From contig CAJGDP010000002.1 of assembly GCA_904502235.1 (NCBI GenBank), positions 1 to 64,000 on the forward strand: 64,000 nt of DNA, written 5' to 3'. Both the position numbers and the translations under genes were made by a program. Positions 49,861-59,030 of the stretch are shown piece after piece. This DNA is from an uncultured Bacteroidaceae bacterium (lineage in GTDB: Bacteria; Bacteroidota; Bacteroidia; Bacteroidales; Bacteroidaceae). Positions within the stretch are counted from its first letter, which is position 1. Every line of letters starts with the position of its first letter. Below the pieces are notes generated by a model that searched no databases, had not been told where the DNA came from, and saw only the letters and a list, made by a program, of their open reading frames with translations.

Positions 49861-52677
49861 ATGAAACTTAATTTGAAAATGTTGCTGTTTTGCCTTGTGG
49901 CACTTGTGGTGTCTACAGCGGCTACGGCAAAGAACGAAAACGAACAACTGCCTATCGACAAGTCGGTAAGGGTGGGAAAACTCAAAAACGGACTTACCTA
50001 TTACATCCGTCATAACGAGAATCCCAAGAATCTTGTAAACTTCTACATTGCGCAGAAGGTAGGCTCAATTCAGGAAGAGGAGAACCAGCGTGGTCTTGCC
50101 CATTTCCTTGAGCATATGTGTTTCAATGGTACCGACCATTTCCCGGGTAAGGGAGTAATCAACTATCTCGAGGGTATCGGTGTGAAGTTCGGTGCCGACC
50201 TTAATGCCTATACATCAATTGACGAGACAGTCTATAACATCGACAATGTACCTGTGAATATCGACGGTGCAATAGATTCATGCCTGTGGATTCTCCGTGA
50301 CTGGGCAGACGGTCTTACTCTCGATCCCGAAGAGATAGATAAGGAACGTGGTGTTATCCACGAGGAGTGGCGCGGACGCAACAGCGCAATGATGCGTATG
50401 CAGGAGCGTATGCTTGCCGATATCTTCCCCGGTAACAAATACGGTACACGTTTGCCTATCGGTATCATGGAGGTTGTCGACAATTTCCCATACGAAGCTC
50501 TTCGCGACTATTACGAGACATGGTATCGTCCCGATTTGCAGGGTATCATCATCGTAGGTGATATTGATGTGGACAAGATGGAGAAGAAGGTGAAGAAAAT
50601 CTTCAAGGGCATCAAGGCAGCAAAGAAACCAGTGGAGCGTGTATATTATCCCGTGGAGGATAACGAAGATATGATATTCTCACAGCAGATAGACAAGGAA
50701 CAGCAGAACTATGTGTTGCAGTTGATGTATAAGCACACAGCCGCTCCCCGTGAGTTGCGCAATACAGCAGCAGAAATACGCGAGAACTCTGTACGTAGCT
50801 TGGCAATGAGCCTGTTGAATACACGTTTCTCTGAAATCCTTTCAAAGGAGAATCCTCCATATCTGCGTGCCGGTGTAGGTTTTGGCGATTATGGTACTTC
50901 AATGACAATGAAATCGTTCAATGTCTCTGTTACCTGCAAGCAGGAGCAGATGTTGCAGGCAATACCAATGGTATTCACTGAGGTTGAGCGTGCACGTCGT
51001 TTCGGTTTCACCGAGGCTGAGCTTAACCGTCTTAAAATGAGCATGCTTGCAGGAATGGATTCATGGTATGCCGAGCGCGACAAACGCACCAACAGCTACC
51101 ATGCACAGAACTGCATCCGTCATTTTCTTGACGCAGTGAGCCTTATGGCACCCGAAATGGAGTATGAACTGAGCAAGGAGATGATAAACTCAATAACTCT
51201 AGACGAGGTAAACGCTGTAATCCCTGCATTGCACCGTAAGGACAATAGAGTAGTAGTTTCATACGCTCCCGAGAAAGAAGGCGTAGTATATCCCGGTAAA
51301 GAGGATATAGAGATGTTGCTCTCAATGATTGAGAACACACGTGGTATAGAACCATACGAAGACAATTCTGTTGATGCACCTCTTCTTGCCGAACTTCCAA
51401 CAGGTGGCAAGGTGGTTTCTACCGAAGAGGGCAAATGGGGTACAACAATATGGACTTTGTCCAATGGAATAAAGGTTATTGTTAAACCTACAGATTTCCA
51501 GGCGGACCAGATTTCTCTTGCCGGATATAAGATTGGTGGTACAAACCGCTATGCCGACAGCGAGAGAATCAATATCTCGATGTTAGGTTCATTGGCAGGT
51601 ATCGGTGGCTTTGGCGTGTTCGACGCAACACAGCTCGGCAAGAAACTTGCCGGCAGCACAGCAAGCGCAAATGTAGGCAGCGGTCCGTTGCACGATATAA
51701 TCACAGCAGGCTGCTCTCCCAAGGATGCCGAGGATATGTTCCAGTTGATGTACCTTAAGTTCACATCTCCACGCAAGGATATGAATGCTTTCGAGTCTTT
51801 GACAACACGCATGCGAAACAGCCTTAAGGACAGAAACATCAATCCCAACACTGCATTGAGCGATACTCTCGCATTTGCTCTCTATAAAGGTCATCCACGT
51901 ACATTGCCGTTTGTTGCAGCCGATGTCGATAAAATCGACTACGACAGAGTGCTTGAAATATATAAGGAGAGAACAAGTGATGCAACAGGATATATGTTCT
52001 TTATCATAGGAAATGTGGATATCGAAGCTATCAAGCCGCTGGTTGAGCAGTATATCGGTGCATTGCCATGCAATGGCCGCGTGGAGGAGATTGTGAAATC
52101 TTCGGTTGAGACACGCAAGGGCGTATATCGCAACAACTTCAAAAAGCAGATGGAGAACCCAACTGGAACAGAACTCATATGCTATTCAGGTGATATAGAA
52201 TCTACACAGAAGAGCAGAATTACCATGAACTTCCTTTCACAGATACTTCAGATAGTATACACCGAAGAGGTTCGCGAGAAGGAGGGTGGTACATACGGTG
52301 TCGGCGTGAGCGGAAACATTTCGCGTCGTCCAAACGAAGAGTATTCTCTTACAGTAAACTTCAATATGGCTCCTGAGCGTCGCGAGGAACTTGCTGCAAT
52401 CATTGTCCGCGAGTTCGAGAAGATGGCTGCCGAAGGTCCTGCCGAAGAGCACGTTGAGAAAGTCCGCAGTTATATGCTCAAGAACTTCGAGGAGAGTCAG
52501 AGAAAGAATGCCGCATGGATGAACTGGATGTACAGCTACTATTTTGAGAACGAAGACAGCCATTCGAACTTTGAATCCATTGTAAAGGGCATAACAAAAG
52601 AGGATGTCCGTAAACTGGCGGAATACATTCTTAAGCAAGGCAACTTTATAGAAGTAAGTATGGTTCCTGCAGAATAA
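49861..52677 (+). CDS. M16-family zinc metalloprotease (pitrilysin type)
   Basis: 938 residues: signal peptide MKLNLKMLLFCLVALVVSTAATA, then two pitrilysin-type halves. The inverted zinc motif HFLEH is at 81-85, with the downstream Glu in the EIDKERGVIHEEW segment. The second half (about 510-938) is the inactive partner domain with the R/Y pair region (GGTYGVGVSGN). Probably periplasmic; full-length two-domain M16 proteases of this kind are common in Bacteroidales and degrade peptides. Followed by a strong terminator. Confidence 0.93.
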   Translation: MKLNLKMLLFCLVALVVSTAATAKNENEQLPIDKSVRVGKLKNGLTYYIRHNENPKNLVNFYIAQKVGSIQEEENQRGLAHFLEHMCFNGTDHFPGKGVINYLEGIGVKFGADLNAYTSIDETVYNIDNVPVNIDGAIDSCLWILRDWADGLTLDPEEIDKERGVIHEEWRGRNSAMMRMQERMLADIFPGNKYGTRLPIGIMEVVDNFPYEALRDYYETWYRPDLQGIIIVGDIDVDKMEKKVKKIFKGIKAAKKPVERVYYPVEDNEDMIFSQQIDKEQQNYVLQLMYKHTAAPRELRNTAAEIRENSVRSLAMSLLNTRFSEILSKENPPYLRAGVGFGDYGTSMTMKSFNVSVTCKQEQMLQAIPMVFTEVERARRFGFTEAELNRLKMSMLAGMDSWYAERDKRTNSYHAQNCIRHFLDAVSLMAPEMEYELSKEMINSITLDEVNAVIPALHRKDNRVVVSYAPEKEGVVYPGKEDIEMLLSMIENTRGIEPYEDNSVDAPLLAELPTGGKVVSTEEGKWGTTIWTLSNGIKVIVKPTDFQADQISLAGYKIGGTNRYADSERINISMLGSLAGIGGFGVFDATQLGKKLAGSTASANVGSGPLHDIITAGCSPKDAEDMFQLMYLKFTSPRKDMNAFESLTTRMRNSLKDRNINPNTALSDTLAFALYKGHPRTLPFVAADVDKIDYDRVLEIYKERTSDATGYMFFIIGNVDIEAIKPLVEQYIGALPCNGRVEEIVKSSVETRKGVYRNNFKKQMENPTGTELICYSGDIESTQKSRITMNFLSQILQIVYTEEVREKEGGTYGVGVSGNISRRPNEEYSLTVNFNMAPERREELAAIIVREFEKMAAEGPAEEHVEKVRSYMLKNFEESQRKNAAWMNWMYSYYFENEDSHSNFESIVKGITKEDVRKLAEYILKQGNFIEVSMVPAE

Positions 52678-52682
52678 ATCGC

Positions 52683-52725
52683 AAAACGAATGGTTGAGCA
52701 TCGCGCTCAACCATTCGTTTTTTTT
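52683..52725. terminator. Bidirectional terminator after the M16 gene
   Basis: 17-bp perfect stem (AAAACGAATGGTTGAGC and its complement) with loop ATCGC and a T run. Placed between convergent genes. Confidence 0.92.
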
Positions 52726-53344
52726 AGAAAGCCAGACCGACTCTGAATCCGATGTTGTTCAACCCGTTCTGCGAATATGTCATAACTTCGTGCTTGTTGG
52801 TGGCATAGTTATAATATATTGCAAGGTGGAATCCGATGCTGTTTGCCCAAGGATACCAGTTGAATCCCACTTCGGGTGAAACTATGAATCCCCAACGGTC
52901 CTGACCTTTCATGAATATGTAATAATAGTCGTTGAACTCGGAATAACAGGCACCCAGCTTTAACCCCACGTATGGCTGTATGTCGCTCTCTATGAATCTG
53001 TATCGTACAAGAGCACCAAAGGGCAGGGTGAACATCTGATGCTGCTGGTCGGTGTTCAATGAAAGGGTAGGCGACAGATGCAATGTCTCGCGTGGGAAAT
53101 ACTCGTTGTTGGTGTGGAAACTCACAAAAGCACCTATGGCAACATTCCTGTGAACGTAATATCCGCCCTCAAAGTTCATTCCCCAACCACTTGCTTTGTT
53201 CGAGAAACTGTTGCTTAAAGGAATGTTGAACTGCCAGTCGATGTTGTAATAACTGTCGAGCGAAATCTGCGCCTTGCTTGTTGACGGAATCAATGCCGTC
53301 ATGGCAAAAAGCGGTATAAGGAATAAATAACGTATACTTTTCAT
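52724..53344 (-). CDS. Outer membrane beta-barrel family protein
   Basis: 206 residues: signal peptide ending in STSKA, then beta strands with aromatic girdles (GWGMNFEGGYYVHRNVAIGAFVS in parts) and a final VGLAF typical of outer membrane barrels. Last gene of a minus-strand group 54492-52724. Function unknown. Confidence 0.82.
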   Translation of the reverse strand: MKSIRYLFLIPLFAMTALIPSTSKAQISLDSYYNIDWQFNIPLSNSFSNKASGWGMNFEGGYYVHRNVAIGAFVSFHTNNEYFPRETLHLSPTLSLNTDQQHQMFTLPFGALVRYRFIESDIQPYVGLKLGACYSEFNDYYYIFMKGQDRWGFIVSPEVGFNWYPWANSIGFHLAIYYNYATNKHEVMTYSQNGLNNIGFRVGLAF

Positions 53345-53362
53345 AAGACTGTTTTTAAAAGG

Positions 53363-53989
53363 TTACTGTTTCTTATTTAAATAGGGCGACTGTACGAAAG
53401 CCTGTTTAATGGCATCAAGAGTGCGTGTAAGGCTAAGGTTGTTGCCGTTGAGTATACCACATATATATGAATTCCATACAACGGTCAGCTTGTCGTTCTG
53501 CGCAGTGGGTGCATTGGTGTTTACAAGTTCGCCTATTATTGAACCGGTGCTGTAGCTGTATGTGAACGAATATGGGTAATACCAGCCCCAGCCACCCCAG
53601 TTCCAGTATCCGGGGTAATAGTTCCACCATGGTCCTGAACCGTAAGTGTTGAAATAATATGTAGTATTTATATAACTGAGTTGCAGTACAACATCAGGCT
53701 CTTCACCTTCTGTGACGGGCGTGAATCCGGCACTTTCAAGCCCGGCTCTGTATGCATTTACAATCTTCAGCGAATTATTGTTGTTCCAGTACGAAGCCTT
53801 CTCGTCGTTTCCTATTATAAGAATACTGTCAATGACATGGAACGTACCAATGGAATTGAAATCGGTACCCGTGTCGTAATTCGTGTAAACCAGATAGTCG
53901 TTGTCCAGCATATCGGTGTCGGGGCTTTTCTGGCACGCAACCATAGCAATACATGCCGCTACAGCTGAAATGATGATGTTCCTTTTCAT
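53363..53989 (-). CDS. DUF4136-type lipoprotein
   Basis: 208 residues. Lipoprotein signal MKRNIIISAVAACIAMVAC with Cys19. The mature part has the DUF4136 look (TYDTGTDFNSIGTF-like start, GFTPVTEGEEPDVVLQLSY, and a Trp/Tyr/Gly-rich centre GPWWNYYPGYWNWGGWGW). The envelope function is unknown. Gap 18 nt to the barrel gene and 14 nt to the upstream lipoprotein, so one operon. Confidence 0.8.
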   Translation of the reverse strand: MKRNIIISAVAACIAMVACQKSPDTDMLDNDYLVYTNYDTGTDFNSIGTFHVIDSILIIGNDEKASYWNNNNSLKIVNAYRAGLESAGFTPVTEGEEPDVVLQLSYINTTYYFNTYGSGPWWNYYPGYWNWGGWGWYYPYSFTYSYSTGSIIGELVNTNAPTAQNDKLTVVWNSYICGILNGNNLSLTRTLDAIKQAFVQSPYLNKKQ

Positions 53990-54003
53990 ATAAAATCGCT
54001 TTA

Positions 54004-54492
54004 TTACTTCTTAATCTTCAAACGGTGGTTCTTGTGCGCAACGGCAGGTTTGCCGTTATTGCCGACTTTCACCAAAGAACTGTCCTCCAACATCATGAAA
54101 CTCACGGCAGGGTAGTTGTTTGCCGACATCAGTTCAATTACAGTTGCTGTGCTGTCGTTTTCTGTTCCAAGCAGGAATATTGCCTCTCCATTATCGGTTT
54201 GTGTGGCAAGACCTTCGTCAATGTAATCGGTGGTGATGGTATATGTTCCATCGCTGTTCAGGTTTATGGTGCTTACCGTCAGCACCACATCTGCAATGGC
54301 ATTGTTATACATAGGTGTTGTTCCTTCAAAGACAAAAGTCTGTACATCACCAAGTGTTGAATCGTTGATCCAATAGATACTGTCCGTTTCGCTTTCAATA
54401 GCGACACCGTTCTGTCTGTTACCATTGCATGAATTACACGAAGCATAAAGGAGGGTGGTGGCTGTAGCCACAAGTAAAAGAATCTTTTTCAT
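54004..54492 (-). CDS. Putative lipoprotein, NlpE-like N-terminal fold
   Basis: 162 residues with signal MKKILLLVATATTLLYASC (Cys19). The mature part has short beta repeats, FEGTTPMYNNAIADVVLTV and NLNSDGTYTITTDY and a final LVKVGNNGKPA, which recalls the NlpE barrel (in which a CxxC pair is usual; here it is missing). The NlpE link is weak. First gene of the three-gene lipoprotein/barrel group. Confidence 0.55.
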   Translation of the reverse strand: MKKILLLVATATTLLYASCNSCNGNRQNGVAIESETDSIYWINDSTLGDVQTFVFEGTTPMYNNAIADVVLTVSTINLNSDGTYTITTDYIDEGLATQTDNGEAIFLLGTENDSTATVIELMSANNYPAVSFMMLEDSSLVKVGNNGKPAVAHKNHRLKIKK

Positions 54493-54557
54493 GTTTATTG
54501 ATATTTAAGGTTACCTGCTCAAATAACACACTTTATGGCACATAGGTTCTTGGCATA

Positions 54558-54592
54558 CAAAAAAAATGCGACAGAGTGGAATCTGTCGCATT
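54558..54592 (-). terminator. Terminator of the S41-like gene
   Basis: On the minus strand: stem AATGCGACAGA/TCTGTCGCATT, 6-base loop, then eight T. Confidence 0.9.
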
Positions 54593-54615
54593 GCTGAAAA
54601 TGTATTTGTTTATTT

Positions 54616-55848
54616 TTAATTTACAGGCAATGTGCCGTTGGAAATTATATACATGGTGTTGTAGAGCAGATATTCTCTGCTGTTGCCAAGGGGATGTATG
54701 GATTGCTTTATAAGTTCCAATTCATTTACCGTATAATCGGGCTTTATGCCGTCGGGTGACAGAATATCCCCGTTTGAAGAGTATGCCACAGCAGTAACAG
54801 GGCTTATTGAGAAACCGTATGGCGATTCAAACTTCTCAACCACGGTGTTTGTTCCCGAAGTGCTCTGCCCGACAACCATAACCTCGTACATATCCCTTGA
54901 AGCGTTTACTGAACTTACAACAAGTTCTGCAGCACCCTTTGTGTCTGAACCTATTATGAAAAATATATTTCTGTCGCCAATATTGAATGGCTGTTCTGTG
55001 TAGTTGTACACAGTGTCAACCTCTTCGTTCAGGTCCTTGAGTGTACAGAATGGCTTGCCTGCAAGTTCTGCCGGAACAAGCATGCTTGCAAATGCCGCGG
55101 CATTGCTCGTTTCGCCACCTGTGTTATAGCGTAGGTCAATTATAATGTCGGTGGTGTTCTGTGCAATAAATTCTTCAAGAATGCTGCTTGTGTTGTCTAT
55201 GAATTCTGTGCCGTTGAAATTGTTGCACAACAGGTAACCGACTCTCTTTTCGCGTATGCTGTATATACTGTCCATTCCAATACTGCATACATCATAAGGC
55301 ACCGACGCAGTAATCTCTATCGTATCGCTCTGTACCCAGAAATATTGGTTTGTCTCGTTGTCGAACTCAATATATTCAGTAGCCAGTTTTGCCTGTTCTC
55401 CCTGTTTAAGAATTGATTCGCTCGATGTTGTGAGTTGCTTGCCGTTAACTGCCGTAATCCATGTACCGCGTTTTATGCCGGCTATGGCGGCAGGGGAGTT
55501 GGGCTCCACATACATCACCAGCGCATACACACGGCTTGGCTTTTCGGCAATGGGGTCGCGCATAAGGGCAACGCTCATTCCGTAATCACCTGTCGGCTGC
55601 GCCAATGTAAAGAACGATGCCTTGTCGCTCTTGTTAAGGAGCGACGAAAAGAACTTTTCCTGTGTGGTGAAGAACTCCGAACGTTTGGGCTCGCTTATAT
55701 TCTGCTTCCACAGATACACATCCTTCATGGTGTTGTATATCCATTGGTTCTCCTTTGTCTGCTCAAGGTATTCGTTGGTTCTGTCCTCTCCGCACGAAAT
55801 CAGTGCCACGAGAGATAGAATACAGTATGTGATTATGCTGTTCTTCAT
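54616..55848 (-). CDS. S41/PDZ-family lipoprotein, probably catalytically inactive
   Basis: 410 residues: lipoprotein signal with Cys19 (VALISC), a tail-specific-protease N-terminal segment, a PDZ domain (about 95-160: VEPNSPAAIAGIKRG) and an S41 catalytic fold with the oxyanion segment DLRYNTGGE (239-246). In active S41 proteases the next motif is T-A-S-A-S-E with the nucleophile in the middle; here it reads T303-K-G305-A-A-E, so Gly replaces Ser. The Lys motif G-K-N is G332-T333-N, so Thr replaces Lys. By eye both catalytic residues are gone, which suggests a binding rather than cutting role. Own promoter and terminator. Confidence 0.8.
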   Translation of the reverse strand: MKNSIITYCILSLVALISCGEDRTNEYLEQTKENQWIYNTMKDVYLWKQNISEPKRSEFFTTQEKFFSSLLNKSDKASFFTLAQPTGDYGMSVALMRDPIAEKPSRVYALVMYVEPNSPAAIAGIKRGTWITAVNGKQLTTSSESILKQGEQAKLATEYIEFDNETNQYFWVQSDTIEITASVPYDVCSIGMDSIYSIREKRVGYLLCNNFNGTEFIDNTSSILEEFIAQNTTDIIIDLRYNTGGETSNAAAFASMLVPAELAGKPFCTLKDLNEEVDTVYNYTEQPFNIGDRNIFFIIGSDTKGAAELVVSSVNASRDMYEVMVVGQSTSGTNTVVEKFESPYGFSISPVTAVAYSSNGDILSPDGIKPDYTVNELELIKQSIHPLGNSREYLLYNTMYIISNGTLPVN

Positions 55849-55887
55849 TTATATAAACGTTTGTTTTAGGACTTTGTGGACATTGGG

Positions 55888-55919
55888 CAAAAATACAGCA
55901 AAAATAAAAGACCGACAAA
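55888..55919 (-). promoter_or_regulatory. Promoter of the S41-like gene, overlapping the rpsP terminator
   Basis: On the minus strand: -33 TTTG (55916-55919), a 20-base spacer, -7 TATTTTTG (55888-55895) followed by CC. The -33 element lies inside the stem of the rpsP terminator. Confidence 0.75.
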
Positions 55920-55932
55920 TTTGTCGGTCTTT
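55898..55932 (-). terminator. Terminator of rpsP
   Basis: 26-base perfect palindrome, arms AAAGACCGACAAA and TTTGTCGGTCTTT, followed on the minus strand by TATTTTTGC. It begins 43 bases after the rpsP stop. Confidence 0.88.
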
Positions 55933-55974
55933 ATCTTGAGCATTACTGCATCCCCGTTAGGGGTAAAAGGTTTA

Positions 55975-56514
55975 TTAAGCCTCTGCAGGAGCCTCTGTTG
56001 CCTCCTCTGCGGGAGCTTCAGCAGCAGCCTCAGCCTCTGCCTTTGCAAGAGCCTCAGCAGCCTTCTTCTCAGCAACCTTCTTTGCAATAGCTGCGTTAAC
56101 CTCTTTCTCAGCCTCCAAACGTGCCTTCTTGTCGTCACGCTTAGCCTGCTCTTCAGCGCTCTTAACACCGTTGAGAGCATTAACCTTAGCTGTCTTCCAA
56201 GCTTCGAACTTAGCCTGAGCAGCAGCCTCGTCAAATGCACCCTTCTTAACACCACCCTGGAGGTGCTTCATCAAATAAACGCCCTCGCGAGAAAGGATGT
56301 TACGAACTGTGTCTGTAGGAGTAGCACCGTTGTTAACCCACCACAAAGCACGCTCGAAGTTGATTTCAACTGTTGCAGGGTTTGTGTTAGGATTGTAAGT
56401 ACCGATCTTCTCAGTAAACTTTCCATCACGTGGAGCTCTCGAATCTGCAATCACGATAGAGTAGAATGCGTAGTGCTTACGACCTCTTCTCTGTAGTCTG
56501 ATTTTTGTTGCCAT
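55975..56514 (-). CDS. rpsP: 30S ribosomal protein bS16 with extended C-terminus
   Basis: Residues 1-80 are canonical bS16 ([21 protein letters not shown]..., [26 protein letters not shown] in parts). Beyond that is a 100-residue tail: a charged helix (about 95-130) and a run of Ala/Glu repeats to residue 179. E. coli S16 has 82 aa; the long tail is a known Bacteroidetes feature. Codon use is very biased, as for other ribosomal genes. A single-gene unit with its own promoter. Confidence 0.97.
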   Translation of the reverse strand: MATKIRLQRRGRKHYAFYSIVIADSRAPRDGKFTEKIGTYNPNTNPATVEINFERALWWVNNGATPTDTVRNILSREGVYLMKHLQGGVKKGAFDEAAAQAKFEAWKTAKVNALNGVKSAEEQAKRDDKKARLEAEKEVNAAIAKKVAEKKAAEALAKAEAEAAAEAPAEEATEAPAEA

Positions 56515-56575
56515 TTTCTTGTTTGTTTTTTAATGGTTAATGATTTGAGTTAGCCTATATCTCGTATAAGCGGTG

Positions 56576-56583
56576 CAAAGGTA
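56576..56583 (-). promoter_or_regulatory. -7 box (TACCTTTG) of rpsP
   Basis: On the minus strand TACCTTTGCA, identical to the -7 box of tRNA-His; 61 bases upstream of the ATG. No clear -33 TTTG. Confidence 0.6.
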
Positions 56584-56672
56584 ATACAAATTTGCGTAAT
56601 ATCCTTGTTTTCTTGCGATTATTTTTTTTGATAAAGATGTAGTAAGCTTGATATTATTTCGCTCGTTTGTAC

Positions 56673-56680
56673 TATATTTG
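56673..56680 (+). promoter_or_regulatory. -7 box (TATATTTG) of the aminopeptidase P gene
   Basis: TATATTTG as in glnN, 26 bases upstream of the ATG at 56707. A TTG at 56648-56650 is 22 bases away, slightly too far for a good -33. Confidence 0.55.
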
Positions 56681-56706
56681 CTTAATGAAATTACAATTGG
56701 AATTTT

Positions 56707-58485
56707 ATGGATTGTGAAATAATAAAGGAGAGGGTGGAACTGTTCCGCTCTTATATGCGAAAAAGTGGCTTGAGTGCCTTTGTTGTTGTAAGCAGCGACC
56801 CGCACAGCAGCGAATATGTTGCCGACCGATGGAAGTGTCGTAAGTGGCTGTCGGGGTTTGACGGCTCGGCTGGAACAGTTGTGGTTACAGCTGATAAGGC
56901 TCTGTTGTGGACCGATTCGCGCTATTGGCTTGCCGCAGAGAAATCGCTCGAAGGTACTGGCTTTGAGCTTATGAAGGACGGGCTTGCCGAAACTCCTTCG
57001 ATAATCGAGTGGCTATGTAAAAACCTTAAGGATGCTGATGTGGTGGGAGTGGATGCTACGGTTTGTTCTATGGTGGAACTGGATGCTTGGGATATGCCGC
57101 TATCCGATTGCGGTATTGCCTTGAATCTTGTAAACGACCCGTTCGATGAGTTGTGGAAGCAACGCCCGTCGGTTCCGTTGTCGGTGGCGCGCATAATGCC
57201 CCTGGAGATTGCTGGTGAGAGTGCCGCTTCAAAGATTGCACGTCTGCGCGAGGCTTTTAAGAAAGAGGGCGTTGACGGAATGGTTGTAACCATGCTCGAC
57301 GAGATTGCATGGCTCACCAATCTGCGTGGCAATGATGTGGAATTCAACCCAGTTCTTGTCTCTTATATGATTGTTACTGCCAAAGAGGCTGTGTTGTATA
57401 TAGATGAGCGTAAACTCACTCCCGATGTTACGGCATATCTGCTGTCGCAAGGCATAACAACAGCTCCTTACGAGGAAATATTGCAGGCTATTAAAACTTA
57501 TGATGAAAGGAAATTACTGCTACAACCCAACAAATGTAATATCGCTGTCGGACTTACTGTAGGCGAGAATGCTGTGCCGAGTGATTCTCCTATAGCTCTT
57601 ATGAAGGCTGTAAAGAACGAGACCGAAATCAAGGGTTTTGAGCGTGCAATGCTCAGCGAAGGTGTTGCAATGGTAAAACTTCTGAATTGGTTGAAACCTG
57701 CGGTTGAGCAGGGTGGTGTTACAGAACTTGATGTTGATGCTAAACTCACCGAGTTGCGCAGTGCCGATGAATCTTTCACGGGATTGAGTTTTGCGACCAT
57801 TGCGGCATACGGTGCAAACGCTGCTATTGTCCACTATGAACCCACGCCGGCAGAGAATGCCGTGTTGCAGCCAAAGGGATTCCTTTTGCTCGACTGTGGC
57901 GGACAGTATCTGCACGGTACAACAGACGTTACACGTACAATCGCTTTGGGCGGATTGACCGATGAAGAAAAAGCCGATTACACTCGCGTGCTTCGCGGAC
58001 ATATTTCGCTTGCTATGGCGAAATTCCCCAAAGGAACATGCGGTACGCAGCTTGATGTGCTTGCGCGTCAATGGTTGTGGCAGGCTGGTGAGAACTATCT
58101 GCATGGCACGGGTCATGGTGTGGGGCATTTCCTTAATGTCCACGAAGGTCCGCATCAGATACGTATGAATAATATGCCCACTCATCTTGTTCCCGGCATG
58201 ACTGTTACCAATGAACCGGGATTGTATAAGGCAGGTCGTCATGGTATACGTATCGAAAACACCATGATTGTAAAGGAATATTGCGAAACGGAGTTCGGTG
58301 CTTTCTACCAGCTCTCGCCTCTGACACTCTGTCCCATAGATACAACTCCGATTGTTTCGGAACTGCTTGGCAACGACGCACGCGAATATCTCAATGCTTA
58401 TCATGCAATGGTATTTGAGCAACTCTCGCCATATCTGGAGGGCGAAGAACTCAGTTTCCTTGAAGATGCCTGCAAGGCAATCTGA
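56707..58485 (+). CDS. Aminopeptidase P (Xaa-Pro aminopeptidase) family protein
   Basis: 592 residues with three domains as in eukaryotic cytosolic aminopeptidase P: two creatinase-like N-terminal domains (1-160 and 165-300) and the metal-dependent pita-bread domain. Metal ligands: LLDCGGQYLHGTTDVTRT (two Asp, in the 395-415 region), HGTGHGVGHFLNVHEGPH (His), TNEPGLYK (Glu) and RIENTMIV (Glu). It removes the first residue from peptides with Pro in second place. No signal peptide, so cytosolic. Confidence 0.94.
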   Translation: MDCEIIKERVELFRSYMRKSGLSAFVVVSSDPHSSEYVADRWKCRKWLSGFDGSAGTVVVTADKALLWTDSRYWLAAEKSLEGTGFELMKDGLAETPSIIEWLCKNLKDADVVGVDATVCSMVELDAWDMPLSDCGIALNLVNDPFDELWKQRPSVPLSVARIMPLEIAGESAASKIARLREAFKKEGVDGMVVTMLDEIAWLTNLRGNDVEFNPVLVSYMIVTAKEAVLYIDERKLTPDVTAYLLSQGITTAPYEEILQAIKTYDERKLLLQPNKCNIAVGLTVGENAVPSDSPIALMKAVKNETEIKGFERAMLSEGVAMVKLLNWLKPAVEQGGVTELDVDAKLTELRSADESFTGLSFATIAAYGANAAIVHYEPTPAENAVLQPKGFLLLDCGGQYLHGTTDVTRTIALGGLTDEEKADYTRVLRGHISLAMAKFPKGTCGTQLDVLARQWLWQAGENYLHGTGHGVGHFLNVHEGPHQIRMNNMPTHLVPGMTVTNEPGLYKAGRHGIRIENTMIVKEYCETEFGAFYQLSPLTLCPIDTTPIVSELLGNDAREYLNAYHAMVFEQLSPYLEGEELSFLEDACKAI

Positions 58486-58495
58486 TTATAAAGAG

Positions 58496-58520
58496 AAAAC
58501 GAGCCGTTTGGCTCGTTTTT
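58496..58520. terminator. Bidirectional terminator between aminopeptidase P and the FHA gene
   Basis: Stem AAAACGAGCC/GGCTCGTTTT with loop GTTT, A run on the left and T run on the right, between convergent genes. Confidence 0.9.
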
Positions 58521-58525
58521 CTTAT

Positions 58526-59020
58526 TTATTCACCATCGGGTGTATGCAAAATAAGTGTTGTGGCTCCCAGTGTGATAATAGCACCGTCCTCGATTAACAA
58601 TCGTTCTTTGTTTCCCAGAATCCTGTTCATTACGAATGTTCCTGTAACGCTCTGATTGTCGCGGATGGTGTATTTGAGACCGCCTGAATAGTCGCGTTTC
58701 ACATTTATAATGCAATGTCTGCGGTCCATGCTCGGGTCGCTTGTCTCAATGGGGTTTGATATCACTGTTCCTTTGTTGTAACGACCGAGCATGTTGTCTC
58801 CTTCGCTCAAAGGAATAATCTGTTTGTAACAGAAGGTGTTCTCGATAACCACCACATGACCGAAATCTTCGGTTTGGATATCTTCTTCTGTTTCGCCTAT
58901 GCGTATGGTGAAACTCTTGCGGCACTTGTCGCATTCAAAGACAAGTGATTGCCCCTTTTTATAACCTGAGGCATCAAAATCTATGGCATGGTCGCATTTA
59001 GGACAGATAATCTTGCTCAT
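58526..59020 (-). CDS. Zinc ribbon and FHA domain protein
   Basis: 164 residues. A C4 zinc ribbon at the start (C6-x2-C9 in ICPKCDHAIDF, then ECDKCRKSF) is followed by an FHA phosphothreonine-binding domain (about 70-160): LGRYNKG, SDPSMDRRHC (the conserved Ser and His are present) and NQSVTGTFVMN. It would recognise a phosphorylated partner protein. Only 10 bases separate it from the HU-SPOR gene upstream, so they form an operon. No kinase gene is nearby. The partner is unknown. Confidence 0.85.
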   Translation of the reverse strand: MSKIICPKCDHAIDFDASGYKKGQSLVFECDKCRKSFTIRIGETEEDIQTEDFGHVVVIENTFCYKQIIPLSEGDNMLGRYNKGTVISNPIETSDPSMDRRHCIINVKRDYSGGLKYTIRDNQSVTGTFVMNRILGNKERLLIEDGAIITLGATTLILHTPDGE

Positions 59021-59030
59021 GGAATATGAA

